NCBI RefSeq assembly: GCF_017310505.1
Contig: NZ_CP065957.1
Coordinates: 248,001-312,000, forward strand
Reading direction: 5' to 3'
Length of the DNA stretch: 64,000 nt
Origin: Methylacidiphilum caldifontis
GTDB taxonomy: Bacteria; Verrucomicrobiota; Verrucomicrobiia; Methylacidiphilales; Methylacidiphilaceae
The notes under the pieces were generated by a model. That model saw nothing but the letters and a program-made list of their open reading frames with translations. It was not told the DNA's origin and did no database searches. How positions within the stretch are numbered: position 1 is the stretch's first letter; each line of letters begins with the position of its first letter. Shown here one piece after another: positions 51,328 to 61,233 of this stretch. Made by a program: the position numbers and the translations under genes.

Positions 51328-52638
51328 TTAACCGACTTCTACTTTCTCATTGCATTGTTCTTTTTTACTTTCCCCACATGGAGCTGAAGAAGCAGGAACA
51401 AGGATCGCTTCTTTCATTCCATGAATGATTTTTTTGTCTGCAGGACAGATCGTAACAAGGACTCCACACAGCTGGACAACTGAACCATAGACAAAATAAT
51501 AAGGGGATACTCTGGCTCGTCCTTGCATCTCGACTATCTTGTCAGCCTCGACATAAGGATGCTGGACAAGTTTTCCACGGACAAATTTTTGCATTATCCA
51601 TGGATGATGGTCAAAATCTAACAGGGCCAATGAAATCTTTTCCCGCCACTGGGATGAGGGCATATCAGAACCGATATATACACCTCTTGAACCCCATGCT
51701 AAAGGGCTAAATCCAGAAACTTTTAATACCAACTCTCTTTGAGATTGGCTAAAAGCAGCCACCTCATCCCAGCTTTGAATTTCAAGGCCAGGAATCACGG
51801 CGTTATAAGGAAGAGGGGTCGGATCAACTACCCATGTATAGGGGATGAGCTTTTGCAAAAAGAGCATCCCCTTTTCACTTAAATATCTTTTCCAAAAATC
51901 AGATAAAGGTTTTAACCAAAAAAGAGCCAAAAGCAATTTCTCTTCTAAGTAAGGTTTTAAGGGGGGGCTAACCACATGTTTATCTGGAGAATAACTGGTC
52001 CGCAGGGTATCTAATTTTTCCCAATCAAAGCATTCGAAAAACCGGTAAACGGGTTCAGAATCAAATGTAAAGCTTTCAGCATGACGCATTCTTTCCAAGC
52101 CCACCAGGTATTCAAATTCGGGCCAATATGTCATTGCCTCTTCCGAAACGACAACAACACCTTCTGGAAAAATTGTCTTAAAACCCTGTTTCATCCCTTC
52201 CCTTCCTCCAATCAAAGGTTCACCCCATTGCCCATAAGTCTCTTGCAACCAAGCGGTCAACCCTATGCCTCCTGGTACGCTATCAAGCTCGCAGAGAGCA
52301 AAACCCTCTTCAGTCAATATAAGATCAGGCCGAATAACCCGTGGAAGAGCGTTCTTTAACTTTTCGTTTCGAGAGACTTCGACAAGCTCTTTTGGTTTTC
52401 CTTTGTCTAGAAGTTCATGCACAAAAGAGGGCTGCTTTCCCCGAACGCTTAATCTATAAAGAAGATCAGCTGCTTCATAAAATTTTTGAAGATAGCTACC
52501 TAAACGGTTGAGAATATCTACGTAACGGTCTTCCAACCTAAAGCTAAATGGGCTTATTCTCCACTCCTTGTCTTTAAACAACCCCGAATAGGGAATATGA
52601 GTGCGAATATGCTCTATTTTTTGAAAAATGGAGTTCAA
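51328..52638 (-). CDS. Unknown protein, ATP-grasp-like, upstream of sucCD
   Basis: This 436-residue cytoplasmic protein shows 'RPDLILTEEGFALCELDSVPGGIGLTAWLQETYG' in the first third, reminiscent of the metal-binding acidic turn of glutathionylspermidine-synthase-like ATP-grasp enzymes. Later it has 'LVLKVSGFSPLAWGSRGVYIG' and 'PWIMQKFVRGKLV', which read like ATP-grasp nucleotide-binding strands. The tail is Cys/Ser-rich. I do not know the reaction; peptide-like ligation is possible. The placement 10 bases before sucC is unusual. It is not a known TCA-cycle component. Confidence 0.6.
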   Translation of the reverse strand: MNSIFQKIEHIRTHIPYSGLFKDKEWRISPFSFRLEDRYVDILNRLGSYLQKFYEAADLLYRLSVRGKQPSFVHELLDKGKPKELVEVSRNEKLKNALPRVIRPDLILTEEGFALCELDSVPGGIGLTAWLQETYGQWGEPLIGGREGMKQGFKTIFPEGVVVVSEEAMTYWPEFEYLVGLERMRHAESFTFDSEPVYRFFECFDWEKLDTLRTSYSPDKHVVSPPLKPYLEEKLLLALFWLKPLSDFWKRYLSEKGMLFLQKLIPYTWVVDPTPLPYNAVIPGLEIQSWDEVAAFSQSQRELVLKVSGFSPLAWGSRGVYIGSDMPSSQWREKISLALLDFDHHPWIMQKFVRGKLVQHPYVEADKIVEMQGRARVSPYYFVYGSVVQLCGVLVTICPADKKIIHGMKEAILVPASSAPCGESKKEQCNEKVEVG

Positions 52639-52828
52639 GGGACCTTTCCTATAAATAAGAAGTTTTAATTCAATTCAAAGAAAAATCGAAGTCAATAAAT
52701 AATTTTAAAAATATGAACAAAATTTTTAATTTTTAAATTATAAAAAAACCACTTTATTTAAAAAAACATTTATGTCATGAGAATAGTTCATCAATTTGTC
52801 TTAGCCTAATTAATATACAATTTTTGAC

Positions 52829-53761
52829 ATGGAAGAAGTCATCATTATAGGATCAGGATGTGCGGGTTGGACAGCTGCAATCTATCTTGCTCGTGCAAGG
52901 CTTTCCCCTCTACTTGTCACGGGAGCTGAACCTGGGGGATTATTGACCACAACAACAATTGTAGAGAATTACCCCGGATTTCCTGCCGGCATACTGGGGC
53001 CAGAACTGATGTCTGCCATGAGTAAACAGGCTGAAAGATTTGGCACACGAGTGAAATACTTATCGGTTGTCAGTGGAGTCGAGTTCAACCAAAAGATAAA
53101 AAGGGTTAAAATCGACGAGGAATGGTTTGAAACAAAGGCGGTGGTTATCGCGGTGGGGGCTCGCCCAAGAAAACTTGGTGTTCCGGGAGAGGCTGAACTT
53201 GAAAACAAAGGGATAAGTTTTTGTGCAACTTGCGATGGAGCCTTACCCGTTTTTAGAAATCAACCCCTCGTCGTTGTTGGAGGTGGAGATTCAGCTTGTG
53301 AAGAGGCTCTTTATTTAACACGATTTGCCTCAACCGTTTATCTCATTCATAGAAGGGATACCCTGAGGGCATCGCCCATAATGGCTGAAAGAGTAATCAA
53401 CGAACCGAAAATAAAACCAATCTGGAACAGTGTCGTTGAGGAGATACTCGATCCTAAAGAAGATAAAGTTAGAGCTGTAAATCTTAGGAATCTCAAAGAT
53501 GGCAGCAAAAAAAGCTTGGAGTGTCGAGGAGTCTTTGTAGCCATAGGTCATGTCCCTAACACGCAGATATTTGAAGGACAAATAGAACTTGATGACCGTA
53601 AGTTGATTAAAATTACCCAGGGCACAAAAACGAGCGTTCCTGGAGTATTTGCATGCGGAGATTGCGTGGATGGCATTTATAGACAGGCCGTAACTGCTGC
53701 GGGTATGGGATGCATGGCAGCGCTTGACGCAGAAAGATATCTTAGGGATATAAAAAATTAA
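52829..53761 (+). CDS. trxB: Thioredoxin reductase
   Basis: This 310-residue low-molecular-weight flavoprotein has FAD motif 'IIGSGCAGWTAAIYLARA' (~6-23), redox disulfide 'CATCDGA' (~133), NADPH motif 'VVVGGGDSACEEALYL' (~149-164) and 'GVFACGDCVDGIYRQAVTAAGMGCMAA'. It reduces thioredoxin with NADPH, supporting ribonucleotide and sulfoxide reduction. Confidence 0.93.
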   Translation: MEEVIIIGSGCAGWTAAIYLARARLSPLLVTGAEPGGLLTTTTIVENYPGFPAGILGPELMSAMSKQAERFGTRVKYLSVVSGVEFNQKIKRVKIDEEWFETKAVVIAVGARPRKLGVPGEAELENKGISFCATCDGALPVFRNQPLVVVGGGDSACEEALYLTRFASTVYLIHRRDTLRASPIMAERVINEPKIKPIWNSVVEEILDPKEDKVRAVNLRNLKDGSKKSLECRGVFVAIGHVPNTQIFEGQIELDDRKLIKITQGTKTSVPGVFACGDCVDGIYRQAVTAAGMGCMAALDAERYLRDIKN

Positions 53762-53816
53762 AAGTCGCAAGATAAAGGATACCGTAGCCAAAAATTATCA
53801 AAATAGAGAGGGCTTT

Positions 53817-53868
53817 TTTAGAGCTAAAAATTTTTAGAGAAGTGTGAATTTCATTGGACAGCTCTAAA
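53817..53868. repeat. Inverted repeat TTTAGAGCT/AGCTCTAAA
   Basis: Perfect 9-bp arms at 53817-53825 and 53860-53868, with a 34-base loop. It lies 56 bases after the trxB stop. Confidence 0.5.
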
Positions 53869-53908
53869 GTAAAACGATTAATTTACAAGAAGACTTCTCC
53901 CCAAAGCA

Positions 53909-53939
53909 TCTTCGAATAAGTTGACTAAATATTCGAAGA
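53909..53939. repeat. Inverted repeat TCTTCGAATA/TATTCGAAGA
   Basis: Perfect 10-bp arms at 53909-53918 and 53930-53939, with an 11-base spacer. It could be a hairpin or a protein-binding dyad; no T tract follows. Confidence 0.55.
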
Positions 53940-54074
53940 CAATTAAAGGGTTCGTTCCTTTTATGCGGGACTGAGAATATTCAGCTGGGTAAAGAACTAT
54001 GCTTAGAGACTTAGATTTAGTATCCAGCTTTTTTAAAGCGAATTAGAAATAGAAAACAAATAGAAAACAAAAAG

Positions 54075-54334
54075 ATGGGCTCAAAAAAAGAGGAATCTGA
54101 TACGTTCTTGGGCTACAAGCTCCACGGGTTGGGGGGCTGGCTGGGGACCGTACCGGCCCCGTACACGAGCCAGACTTGTCCGGTGCCGGAATGCGGACAT
54201 GTGAGCCAAGCGAATCGGCCGAGGAAACGACATTCCGGTGCGAGAGGTGCGGGTATGAAGGCCATGCCAACACAGTGGGAGCGATGAACATATTAAGGGC
54301 TGGACTGGCCCGGATCGCCTGTTCTCCGGTGTAG
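54075..54334 (+). pseudogene. tnpB: TnpB C-terminal remnant (zinc finger and RuvC-III)
   Basis: The first frame reads 'YTSQTCPVPECGHVSQANR', the standard first half of the TnpB zinc finger. After a one-base shift near 54215 it continues 'TTFRCERCGYEGHANTVGAMNILRAGL' to TAG 54332-54334, the second Cys pair and the RuvC-III region. In the RuvC-III segment Asn stands where Asp is usual. The N-terminal ~80% of TnpB is missing. Only this GC-rich tail and the RNA part downstream survive. Confidence 0.8.
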
Positions 54335-54430
54335 CGCCGGGGAGTCGGTTGTTCGACCGATCCAAGGGGTGCAACAAGGCCCCTGGTGGCAGGAAGGAAT
54401 CCTCCGCCTTCAGGCGGGGGAGGAGGTCAA
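54324..54430 (+). ncRNA. Omega-RNA-like scaffold of the TnpB relic
   Basis: Four hairpins follow in sequence: CTCCGG/CCGGGGAG (54324-54344), TCGGT-ACCGA (54345-54360), AGGGG-CCCCT (54365-54384), and CCTCCGCC-TTCA-GGCGG..GGAGG (54401-54424), ending GGTCAA at 54425-54430. This is the right-end/omega-RNA architecture of IS200/IS605 elements. The guide would be the host sequence starting at about 54431. All predicted stems are intact although the protein gene is not. Confidence 0.55.
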
Positions 54431-54575
54431 CAGAGAATATATAAAGAAGAATAAAAAGTTTTTATCTAAGAAGAAGATAGAATCGATAATGAGATTGTCA
54501 GCTAGGTGATAAAACCAAGTTGTTTATGGGTTTTAACGCTCAAGCGATTAAATGATAAATGGAGGTATTAACGGA

Positions 54576-55907
54576 ATGGCCAACCATCTACTCGATCAAA
54601 AATCATTAAGCTGTGTCGTTGAAGATATCGAAGGGTGCAGGAAAAGGCTAAAGATCGAAATTCCTTTTGAGGAAACCCTCCCTGAAAGAGAAAAGATCGT
54701 CCAGGATTTTGTTAAAAAATCGAAAATTGCTGGATTTAGAATAGGCAAAGCTCCCAGAGAAATCGTCGAAAAAATATATAAAAAAGAAATTGAAAGAGAG
54801 ACTGAGAGTCATCTTTTAAAACACGTCTACGAAAAAGCAATAAAGGAAAATGCTTTGGAAGTAGTCAATTTAATAGGAATTGAATCTATTCATTACATAG
54901 AGGGTGAGCCTTTTTCCTTTTCGGTAATAGTGGATATCAAACCGCAAATTACTTTGCCTAATTATATAAATATTGCTGTCCCTAAAGGGAATACTGAAAT
55001 AAAGCCAGAAGAGATCGATCAAACCGTAGAATCGATCATAGAATCAAAAGCATCATTTGTGGATGTGAAAGATAGAACCGTCGCGACTGGGGATTTTGTA
55101 GTGATCAGCTATTCAGGCAGCCTTGAAAACAAGCCACTTTCAGAACTTATTCCTAATGCAGGAGTACTGGCTAAAGGAGAAAACCAATGGGTCATGATTA
55201 AAGAGGGGGTTTTTATTCCGGGCTTCACTGACCAACTTATTGGAATGGAAACTGGCCAAAGTAAAACCTTTACGATCGTTTTTCCCCAAAACTGGTTTCT
55301 AGAACCTTTGAGAGCTAAAGAGGTCCAATATACGGTCAACCTTAAAGCCATAAAATCCAAAGTTCTGCCCCTGCTTACCGATGAACTTACCCGGGAAATT
55401 TCCGGACTCGATAAAAAACAGTTCATGGAAGCTGTAGAAAAATCGATTAAAGAAAATAAAGAGGCCCATGCACGTAACCTCCAAAAACTTAAAATTATCG
55501 ACTATCTCTTGGCCTCTGCTGATTTTGCTCTTCCAGAATCAGAAGTAGAGAAAGAAGCTGAATGGATCTTTAGAAAAGCAATTACTGAAAGCCAGGAAAA
55601 GGGAACACCGATAGCCGTACTTGAAGAAAAAAAAGAAGAGATTTACGAAAAATCCCTCAATCAAGCAAGACGAAAAACCAAATTACATTTTCTTCTTGAA
55701 GAAATAGCAAAAAAAGAAAACATTTCCGTTACAAAAGAAGATTTATCGGTGGCTATCAACGAAATGGCTTATAGGGAGAGAATAGAGCCTCAAAAACTCA
55801 TTAAAAAACTATCTACAGATCAGGTCAACAGCCTCATGAATCAAGTTTTTTTTCAGAAAGTTTTGGATTTTCTTTTAGAAAAAGCGAAAATTGAAAATTA
55901 TGAATAG
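54576..55907 (+). CDS. tig: Trigger factor chaperone
   Basis: I start at ATG 54576 (M-A-N-H-L-L) because GGAGG precedes it; ATG 54552 is also in frame. The N-terminal ribosome-binding domain has the signature '[12 protein letters not shown]'. The FKBP-like PPIase domain (~150-240) has '[14 protein letters not shown]', and the C-terminal chaperone helices follow. It assists nascent-chain folding. Its stop overlaps the clpP start region, giving the usual tig-clpP-clpX operon. Confidence 0.92.
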   Translation: MANHLLDQKSLSCVVEDIEGCRKRLKIEIPFEETLPEREKIVQDFVKKSKIAGFRIGKAPREIVEKIYKKEIERETESHLLKHVYEKAIKENALEVVNLIGIESIHYIEGEPFSFSVIVDIKPQITLPNYINIAVPKGNTEIKPEEIDQTVESIIESKASFVDVKDRTVATGDFVVISYSGSLENKPLSELIPNAGVLAKGENQWVMIKEGVFIPGFTDQLIGMETGQSKTFTIVFPQNWFLEPLRAKEVQYTVNLKAIKSKVLPLLTDELTREISGLDKKQFMEAVEKSIKENKEAHARNLQKLKIIDYLLASADFALPESEVEKEAEWIFRKAITESQEKGTPIAVLEEKKEEIYEKSLNQARRKTKLHFLLEEIAKKENISVTKEDLSVAINEMAYRERIEPQKLIKKLSTDQVNSLMNQVFFQKVLDFLLEKAKIENYE

Positions 55908-56550
55908 TCCGATTATTTCTCAGGTTATCCCCATGGTTGTCGAACAAACAGGACGTGGGGAAAGAGGCTACGATATATTCTCAAGACTGCTTAAGGATAG
56001 GATCGTCTTTATAGGAACTCCTATTGATGATAATATAGCCAATCTTGTGATCGCTCAACTGCTCTTTCTCCAAATGGAAGATCCTAAAAAAGACATTAAT
56101 GTCTATATCCATTCCCCGGGGGGTTATGTAACAGCAGGAATGGCTATCTATGACACGATCCAATTTTTAAGCTGTGATGTCAATACATACTGTATTGGGC
56201 AGGCGGCAAGTATGGCTGCGGTACTTCTTGCTGCGGGTACAAAAGGTAAGCGGTTCGCTTTGCCAAATGCCCGGATCATGATTCATCAACCTCTTGGTGG
56301 AGCCCAAGGTCAAGCTTCTGATATCAGTATCCAGGCCCAAGAGATCTTAAGAACCAAAAGACTGCTTAACGAAATTCTGGCCTACCATACTAAGCAGCCC
56401 TTGGAAAGAATAGAAAAAGACACCGACCGGGATTTCTTTATGTCGGCCGAAGATGCAAAAGCTTACGGAATAATTGATGAAGTGGTAAAAACTAAAATTA
56501 TGCTTAGACCTGTACCTCAACCCCAGATTATTATGGGTAACGGTAATTAA
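55900..56550 (+). CDS. clpP: ATP-dependent Clp protease proteolytic subunit
   Basis: This 216-residue serine protease starts at ATG 55900 (M-N-S-P-I-I), overlapping tig by 8 bases. The catalytic Ser is in '[14 protein letters not shown]', His in '[11 protein letters not shown]', and Asp in '[13 protein letters not shown]'. The unit forms the ClpP tetradecamer chambers used with ClpX. Confidence 0.95.
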   Translation: MNSPIISQVIPMVVEQTGRGERGYDIFSRLLKDRIVFIGTPIDDNIANLVIAQLLFLQMEDPKKDINVYIHSPGGYVTAGMAIYDTIQFLSCDVNTYCIGQAASMAAVLLAAGTKGKRFALPNARIMIHQPLGGAQGQASDISIQAQEILRTKRLLNEILAYHTKQPLERIEKDTDRDFFMSAEDAKAYGIIDEVVKTKIMLRPVPQPQIIMGNGN

Positions 56551-56563
56551 AAAGAAGAGGATT

Positions 56564-57826
56564 ATGGCTAGATCTGTCCATATCACCATGTGTTCTTTTT
56601 GCGGAAGAAGCCAAGCTGAGGTCCGCAAACTGATTTCTGGCCCTGGAGTCTACATATGCGATGCCTGCGTGGAAGTCTGCCATAGTATACTTGAAAGAGA
56701 GCTTCGTGAAGAGCCAGTTAAAAATCGTGCAAAACCCAAAATACCAAAACCAGTTGAAATTTTTTCGCAACTTGAAGACTACGTTATAGGCCAACTTAAG
56801 GCTAAAAAGGTCTTATCCGTTGCCGTTCATAATCATTATAAAAGAATTTTCAGCAGTGAGTTGACCGATCTTTCCTCTTTAAATCAAGTCAAGGATGTCG
56901 AAATCGAAAAAACCAATATTCTTCTTGTCGGCCCCACGGGCTCCGGGAAGACCCTGCTTGCAAAAACCATTGCTCGATTCCTTGATGTGCCTTTCTGTAT
57001 TGCTGATGCCACATCTCTTACCGAAGCGGGCTATGTTGGAGAGGATGTCGAAAGCATTCTTCTTCGATTGCTTCAAAACGCTAATTTTGACGTTAAAAAA
57101 GCCGAAATGGGGATCGTTTATATTGATGAAATCGATAAAATCTCTAGAAAATCAGATAGTCCTTCAATCACAAGGGATGTTTCTGGTGAAGGGGTACAGC
57201 AAGCTCTCCTTAAAATGCTAGAAGGTACGATTTGCAATGTTCCCCCTCAAGGAGGAAGAAAGCATCCCCATCAGGAGTTCATAAGAATTAACACCGAAAA
57301 CATTCTTTTTATTTGCGGTGGAGCATTTATAGGTCTTGACAAAATCATTGCACGACGGAGAGGAAAACAGGTCCTTGGATTTAAACACTCTTCTGAAATC
57401 GAAAATTCACAAGCGGAAGAAACGGTAGAAATTGAGCCTGAAGATCTTATTGCCTACGGCATGATTCCCGAATTTGTTGGGAGATTTCCAGTCATCACTT
57501 CCCTCGCGGAACTGACTGAAGATGAACTGGTGAAAATTCTTACCGAACCCAAAAACGCTATAATAAAGCAGTATATCAAGCTTTTTGCCCTGGATCATAT
57601 TAAGCTTAATTTTGCAAAAGAAGCTATCCGTTTCTTTGCTCAAGAGGCGAAAAAGAAAAAAACGGGAGCACGGGCCTTAAAAAACATGATCGAAAAGGTC
57701 ATGCTTGACATCATGTTTGATCTGCCCTCTCGGACAGACATCGAAGAGGTGATCGTTTCACGGCCTGTAGCAGAAGGAAAAAAAGCTCCAATTTTAAAAA
57801 GAAGACAGGAAAAAGAGGCGGCCTAA
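56564..57826 (+). CDS. clpX: ATP-dependent Clp protease ATP-binding subunit
   Basis: This 420-residue AAA+ unfoldase has an N-terminal zinc domain ('[11 protein letters not shown]...[10 protein letters not shown]'), Walker A 'GPTGSGKT', pore loop 'GYVGEDVE', Walker B '[11 protein letters not shown]' and sensor '[13 protein letters not shown]'. It delivers unfolded substrates to ClpP. It follows clpP by 13 bases. Confidence 0.95.
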   Translation: MARSVHITMCSFCGRSQAEVRKLISGPGVYICDACVEVCHSILERELREEPVKNRAKPKIPKPVEIFSQLEDYVIGQLKAKKVLSVAVHNHYKRIFSSELTDLSSLNQVKDVEIEKTNILLVGPTGSGKTLLAKTIARFLDVPFCIADATSLTEAGYVGEDVESILLRLLQNANFDVKKAEMGIVYIDEIDKISRKSDSPSITRDVSGEGVQQALLKMLEGTICNVPPQGGRKHPHQEFIRINTENILFICGGAFIGLDKIIARRRGKQVLGFKHSSEIENSQAEETVEIEPEDLIAYGMIPEFVGRFPVITSLAELTEDELVKILTEPKNAIIKQYIKLFALDHIKLNFAKEAIRFFAQEAKKKKTGARALKNMIEKVMLDIMFDLPSRTDIEEVIVSRPVAEGKKAPILKRRQEKEAA

Positions 57827-57884
57827 GTCAGTAAGTTTCTCTCAGTGTGTTTGTTGTTTATAGCAACTCTTTGCCCTAATATTT

Positions 57885-58982
57885 ATGAAAGGCAGGCCTT
57901 TAAAAAAAACCCCCAGGGTTGTCGTAGCAATGAGTGGTGGGGTTGATTCAACGGTAGCTGCTTACCTCTTAAAAAAAGAAGGATTTGAAGTCATAGGGAT
58001 TACTTTGAAAGTTTGGTCAGATTCTTGCATGCACCGCTCCGCAGAAAAATGCTGTGGCCCCGATGCGATCAATGACGCACGAAATATGGCAGCTCTGATA
58101 GGCATACCTCATTATGTCCTTGACGAAGCCGATTACTTCGAAAAAGAGGTTATTAGTTATTTTATTAATGAATATAGTCTTGGGAGAACGCCTAATCCCT
58201 GTGTAAAATGTAACGAAAAGGTGAAATTTGGCAGACTCTGGGCAAGGGTCCAATCCTGGGATGTCGACTATATCTCAACGGGTCATTATGCAGTTGTCGA
58301 AAACCAGGACAATAATCCAAGACTTAAAAAAGCCAAAGACAAAACAAGAGACCAATCTTACTTTCTTTTTTCTCTCTCTCCAAGCCAGCTTTCCAGGATG
58401 ATTACTCCTCTTGGGAACCTGGAAAAAAAGGAAGTAAGAGCCATAGCTAAGGAAGCTGGCTTGAAGGTATGGAACAAAGAAGAGAGCCGAGAAATTTGCT
58501 TTGTTCCAGGTAAAAATTACATGGAGTTCATTAAAGAAAAAACAGCTTTGGTAAAGAGGCTGTCCGGTCCCATTCTTAATGAAGAAGGGATGATCATTGG
58601 AAAACATCAAGGGATTGAAAACTACACCGTGGGACAAAGAAAAGGGCTTCCTGGGGGACAAGGACAGCCCTTATATGTCATCGATATCGATCCCCAATCC
58701 AAGAGCATTCGAGCTGGAGGGTTGAAAAGCCTTTATAAAACTCATTGTTTTGCATCTCAAGCCCATTGGATTGAAAAAGAAATTGAAAGTCCGCGCCAGG
58801 TCACTGTAAAACTTCGCTATAATTATCCTGAAGTTAATGCTGTTTTAACCCTTTTAGAGAAAGATCGATTCCGGTTGGATTTTGAAACCCCTCAACCCGG
58901 CATATCTCCTGGACAAGCTGCCGTGTGTTATGATGGAGAGATTGTGCTTGGAGGAGGATGGATAGAAAGACAAGGCCTTTGA
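57885..58982 (+). CDS. mnmA: tRNA 2-thiouridylase
   Basis: This 365-residue protein thiolates U34 of tRNA-Lys, Glu and Gln. The ATP PP-loop is 'AMSGGVDSTVAAYLL', the tRNA-binding and nucleophile Cys are in 'TPNPCVKCNEKVKFG', and the sulfur-transfer Cys is in 'REICFVPGKNY'. The C-terminal barrel is complete. It has a short leader and precedes cutA. Confidence 0.92.
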   Translation: MKGRPLKKTPRVVVAMSGGVDSTVAAYLLKKEGFEVIGITLKVWSDSCMHRSAEKCCGPDAINDARNMAALIGIPHYVLDEADYFEKEVISYFINEYSLGRTPNPCVKCNEKVKFGRLWARVQSWDVDYISTGHYAVVENQDNNPRLKKAKDKTRDQSYFLFSLSPSQLSRMITPLGNLEKKEVRAIAKEAGLKVWNKEESREICFVPGKNYMEFIKEKTALVKRLSGPILNEEGMIIGKHQGIENYTVGQRKGLPGGQGQPLYVIDIDPQSKSIRAGGLKSLYKTHCFASQAHWIEKEIESPRQVTVKLRYNYPEVNAVLTLLEKDRFRLDFETPQPGISPGQAAVCYDGEIVLGGGWIERQGL

Positions 58983-59001
58983 GATTTCAAAGTTATTGAT
59001 T

Positions 59002-59316
59002 ATGGAACCTCAAATTATCTTGATTAGCTGCGCCTCTATTGAGGAAGGCCAAAAAATAGCCAAAAGGCTTCTTGATGAAAGACTTGCTAGTTGTGTAAAC
59101 GTCATTCCCCAAATTTATTCGTATTACTGGTGGGAGAATAAGCAAGAGGAAGCGCAAGAGATACTTCTGATCGTTAAAACTTCAAAGGAAAAATGGGATA
59201 AGCTGGTGATGACCGTAAAAGCAAACCATAGTTATCAATGTCCAGAAATAATAAGCCTTGAACCTTCCCAAGTTTTTCATCCTTATCTCAGCTGGTGGCA
59301 AAATGAACTCAAATAA
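59002..59316 (+). CDS. cutA: CutA1 divalent-ion tolerance protein
   Basis: I start at ATG 59002 (M-E-P-Q-I-I); a TTG at 58996 is also open. This 104-residue ferredoxin-fold protein has 'ASCVNVIPQIYSYYWWENK' and 'EILLIVKTSKEKW', the family core. CutA trimers are linked to copper tolerance and, in some lineages, to nitrogen or protein quality control; the role is poorly defined. Confidence 0.85.
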   Translation: MEPQIILISCASIEEGQKIAKRLLDERLASCVNVIPQIYSYYWWENKQEEAQEILLIVKTSKEKWDKLVMTVKANHSYQCPEIISLEPSQVFHPYLSWWQNELK

Positions 59317-59375
59317 GAGAGAGCTTTTTAGTCAGCTTATCCTTTGACTTTCCCTATTCATCCTCTTTGCCCAGT

Positions 59376-59987
59376 TCATTCAGGTTCTATCAGTTTTGGA
59401 GTGATTTTTGTAGACAAATATTTTTCCAGTTCGATCTCTTCTTTAGGAAGCAGCGGAGGAAGTTTATAATTCTTCGGAAGGATTTTGAGCCTCTTTGCGG
59501 CTTCAATAAATTCAGGAGTATAAAAATAGACATTTCTATGTTTTGCAATGTTGTCTGCAACCCATTTTGAAGCTTCCTTCATCCCCATGGCATCGACTTT
59601 GTGCATCAGATTAACTTTTTCAATTTTTACAGCAATATCCCATGGTATACCCATATTGGTTAAAGGGGGAATGGGAAACTCCTCATTTTTATCTTCCTTA
59701 TAAAGAAGATAAACTTTGTTCTCTATTTTCTTTAGGTAGTAACTCACCGTAGAATGAGGGCTATGAGGATCATCAAACTTCTCTAAAATGTAATATATCG
59801 CCCCGTCTTCGGCTTTTTGTTTTTGGAGAAGGACAACGGGTTTGTCATCAAAAAGAGCTCTCCATATTTTAGGACTGAATTCAAAGGGAGCCGTAACATA
59901 TTCAATGGGGGCATGCTCTATGGCTTTCAACTCAAAGGTAAGGAAAAACAAAGCGATCCAACAGAAACTAAACACAAAGCTGGACAT
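59376..59987 (-). CDS. Secreted protein of unknown function
   Basis: This 203-residue protein has a signal peptide (~1-22, cleavage near L-K-A-I-E). The mature part has a Lys/Glu-rich fold-like middle ('VSYYLKKIENKVYLLYKED') and a C-terminal 'YTPEFIEAAKRLKILPKNYKLPPLLPK'. No domain was recognised. It is convergent with cutA. Confidence 0.55.
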   Translation of the reverse strand: MSSFVFSFCWIALFFLTFELKAIEHAPIEYVTAPFEFSPKIWRALFDDKPVVLLQKQKAEDGAIYYILEKFDDPHSPHSTVSYYLKKIENKVYLLYKEDKNEEFPIPPLTNMGIPWDIAVKIEKVNLMHKVDAMGMKEASKWVADNIAKHRNVYFYTPEFIEAAKRLKILPKNYKLPPLLPKEEIELEKYLSTKITPKLIEPE

Positions 59988-60008
59988 TGTACGAATAAAA
60001 CTCCAAGC

Positions 60009-61190
60009 TTATCTTCTAATACAGCTATTAGGCAAATGGTGTTTTTCTAAATAATTTTGATGGTATTCCTCAGCCGGATAAAAGGATCCAGCCTGAACAA
60101 TAGCGGTAAGAACCTTTTTGGGATAGAGTTTTTTTTCTAGGTTTTCTTTGGACAGAAGTGCTTGTCTTTGCTGTTCATCATTGTAATAAAATATCATCGG
60201 CCGATATTGAGGTCCAATATCCGGTCCTTGCCCCTTGTCATTTGTCGGATCATGTATTTGCCAAAAATGCTCTAAAAGCTTGCTATAGCTTACAACCGTA
60301 GGATCATAAAGAAGATAAACGGTCTCAACATGACCAGTTTTGCCGCTACAGACCTCCTCATATGTAGGGAAAGGAACGGTTCCTCCCGCATAACCTGAAA
60401 TAGCCCAAGCCACCCCCTCCACTTTTTTGAAATAATCTTGAATACCCCAAAAACATCCTCCAGCAAAAGCAGCCTGGACAAGCTTTTTGCCGTCTGTTGT
60501 TGTCTTATCAAAAAAAGACTGCGGGCTAAAAACGAGCGAAGCAGAATTAACGCAATAACGAAGCCCAGTAGGTTTAGGCCCATCCTCAAACACATGACCC
60601 AAGTGGGCACCGCATCGTGCACAGAGTATTTCGGTACGGATCATGCCCAAAGAAAGATCAACCCTTTCAATAATATTTTCTTTTGCTACGGGAGCAAAAA
60701 AACTGGGCCATCCTGTACCCGAATGAAACTTAGTTGATGAAGAAAAAAGGGGAAGACCACATGAAGAACACCTATAAATCCCTTTTTGCTTATGATCAAC
60801 CAGATCCCCACAAAAGGGAGCTTCGGTGCCCGCTCTTCGAGTAATGCGGAATATTTCTGCCCCAAGTAAATAACGCCAGCGAGCATCGTCAAACTCAACT
60901 CTTTGGGATGGCAGTGGACCTACAAGCTTTCCATCCATATCAATAAAATAAAGCTGCACTTTTTGCTCCTTTGCATCTTTAAAAAGCATCTTAAAGCCCC
61001 ATACTGATCCTCCCAAAAAAATAATAAAAATTAAAATAACAAAGAATGGAATTTTTCCTCTTTTTTCATTTGGAAATAAATTCATTATTTTTATCTTTAT
61101 CCATTCCATACTCATGTATAAAAAACATACACCAAATAAAAATATGAAACAGTTTCTATTTTTTCCGTTGACGATGTGTTTATACACCAT
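60009..61190 (-). CDS. msrBA: Membrane-anchored MsrB-MsrA methionine sulfoxide reductase fusion
   Basis: The frame is 393 residues from ATG 61190; internal Met26, Met28 or Met36 are possible starts that still keep the membrane segment (~48-66). Domain order is MsrB (~75-222) with zinc Cys141, Cys144, Cys190, Cys193 and catalytic Cys213 in 'RYCVNSASL', then MsrA (~236-393) with catalytic Cys246 in 'GGCFWGIQDYF'. It repairs both epimers of methionine sulfoxide in periplasmic proteins. Anchoring suits an acidic, oxidative environment and the Met-rich outer-membrane proteins of this organism. Confidence 0.88.
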   Translation of the reverse strand: MVYKHIVNGKNRNCFIFLFGVCFLYMSMEWIKIKIMNLFPNEKRGKIPFFVILIFIIFLGGSVWGFKMLFKDAKEQKVQLYFIDMDGKLVGPLPSQRVEFDDARWRYLLGAEIFRITRRAGTEAPFCGDLVDHKQKGIYRCSSCGLPLFSSSTKFHSGTGWPSFFAPVAKENIIERVDLSLGMIRTEILCARCGAHLGHVFEDGPKPTGLRYCVNSASLVFSPQSFFDKTTTDGKKLVQAAFAGGCFWGIQDYFKKVEGVAWAISGYAGGTVPFPTYEEVCSGKTGHVETVYLLYDPTVVSYSKLLEHFWQIHDPTNDKGQGPDIGPQYRPMIFYYNDEQQRQALLSKENLEKKLYPKKVLTAIVQAGSFYPAEEYHQNYLEKHHLPNSCIRR

Positions 61191-61233
61191 TTAAACTAAA
61201 CTTGTCATCGATTAAGGCAATTGGAGGTAAATA

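Larger units (their letters stand above)
53762..54074. other. Gene-free region with two inverted repeats
   Basis: No gene is seen. The region carries two inverted repeats, annotated separately at 53817-53868 and 53909-53939. The tract may be a structured 3' region of trxB or the remnant edge of the transposon relic that follows. Confidence 0.4.

Noticed and set aside
57856-57873. Third copy of the GCAACTCTTT repeat before mnmA
   Set aside because: Only about ten bases match, without the flanking CTGGACATG arm; probably chance.
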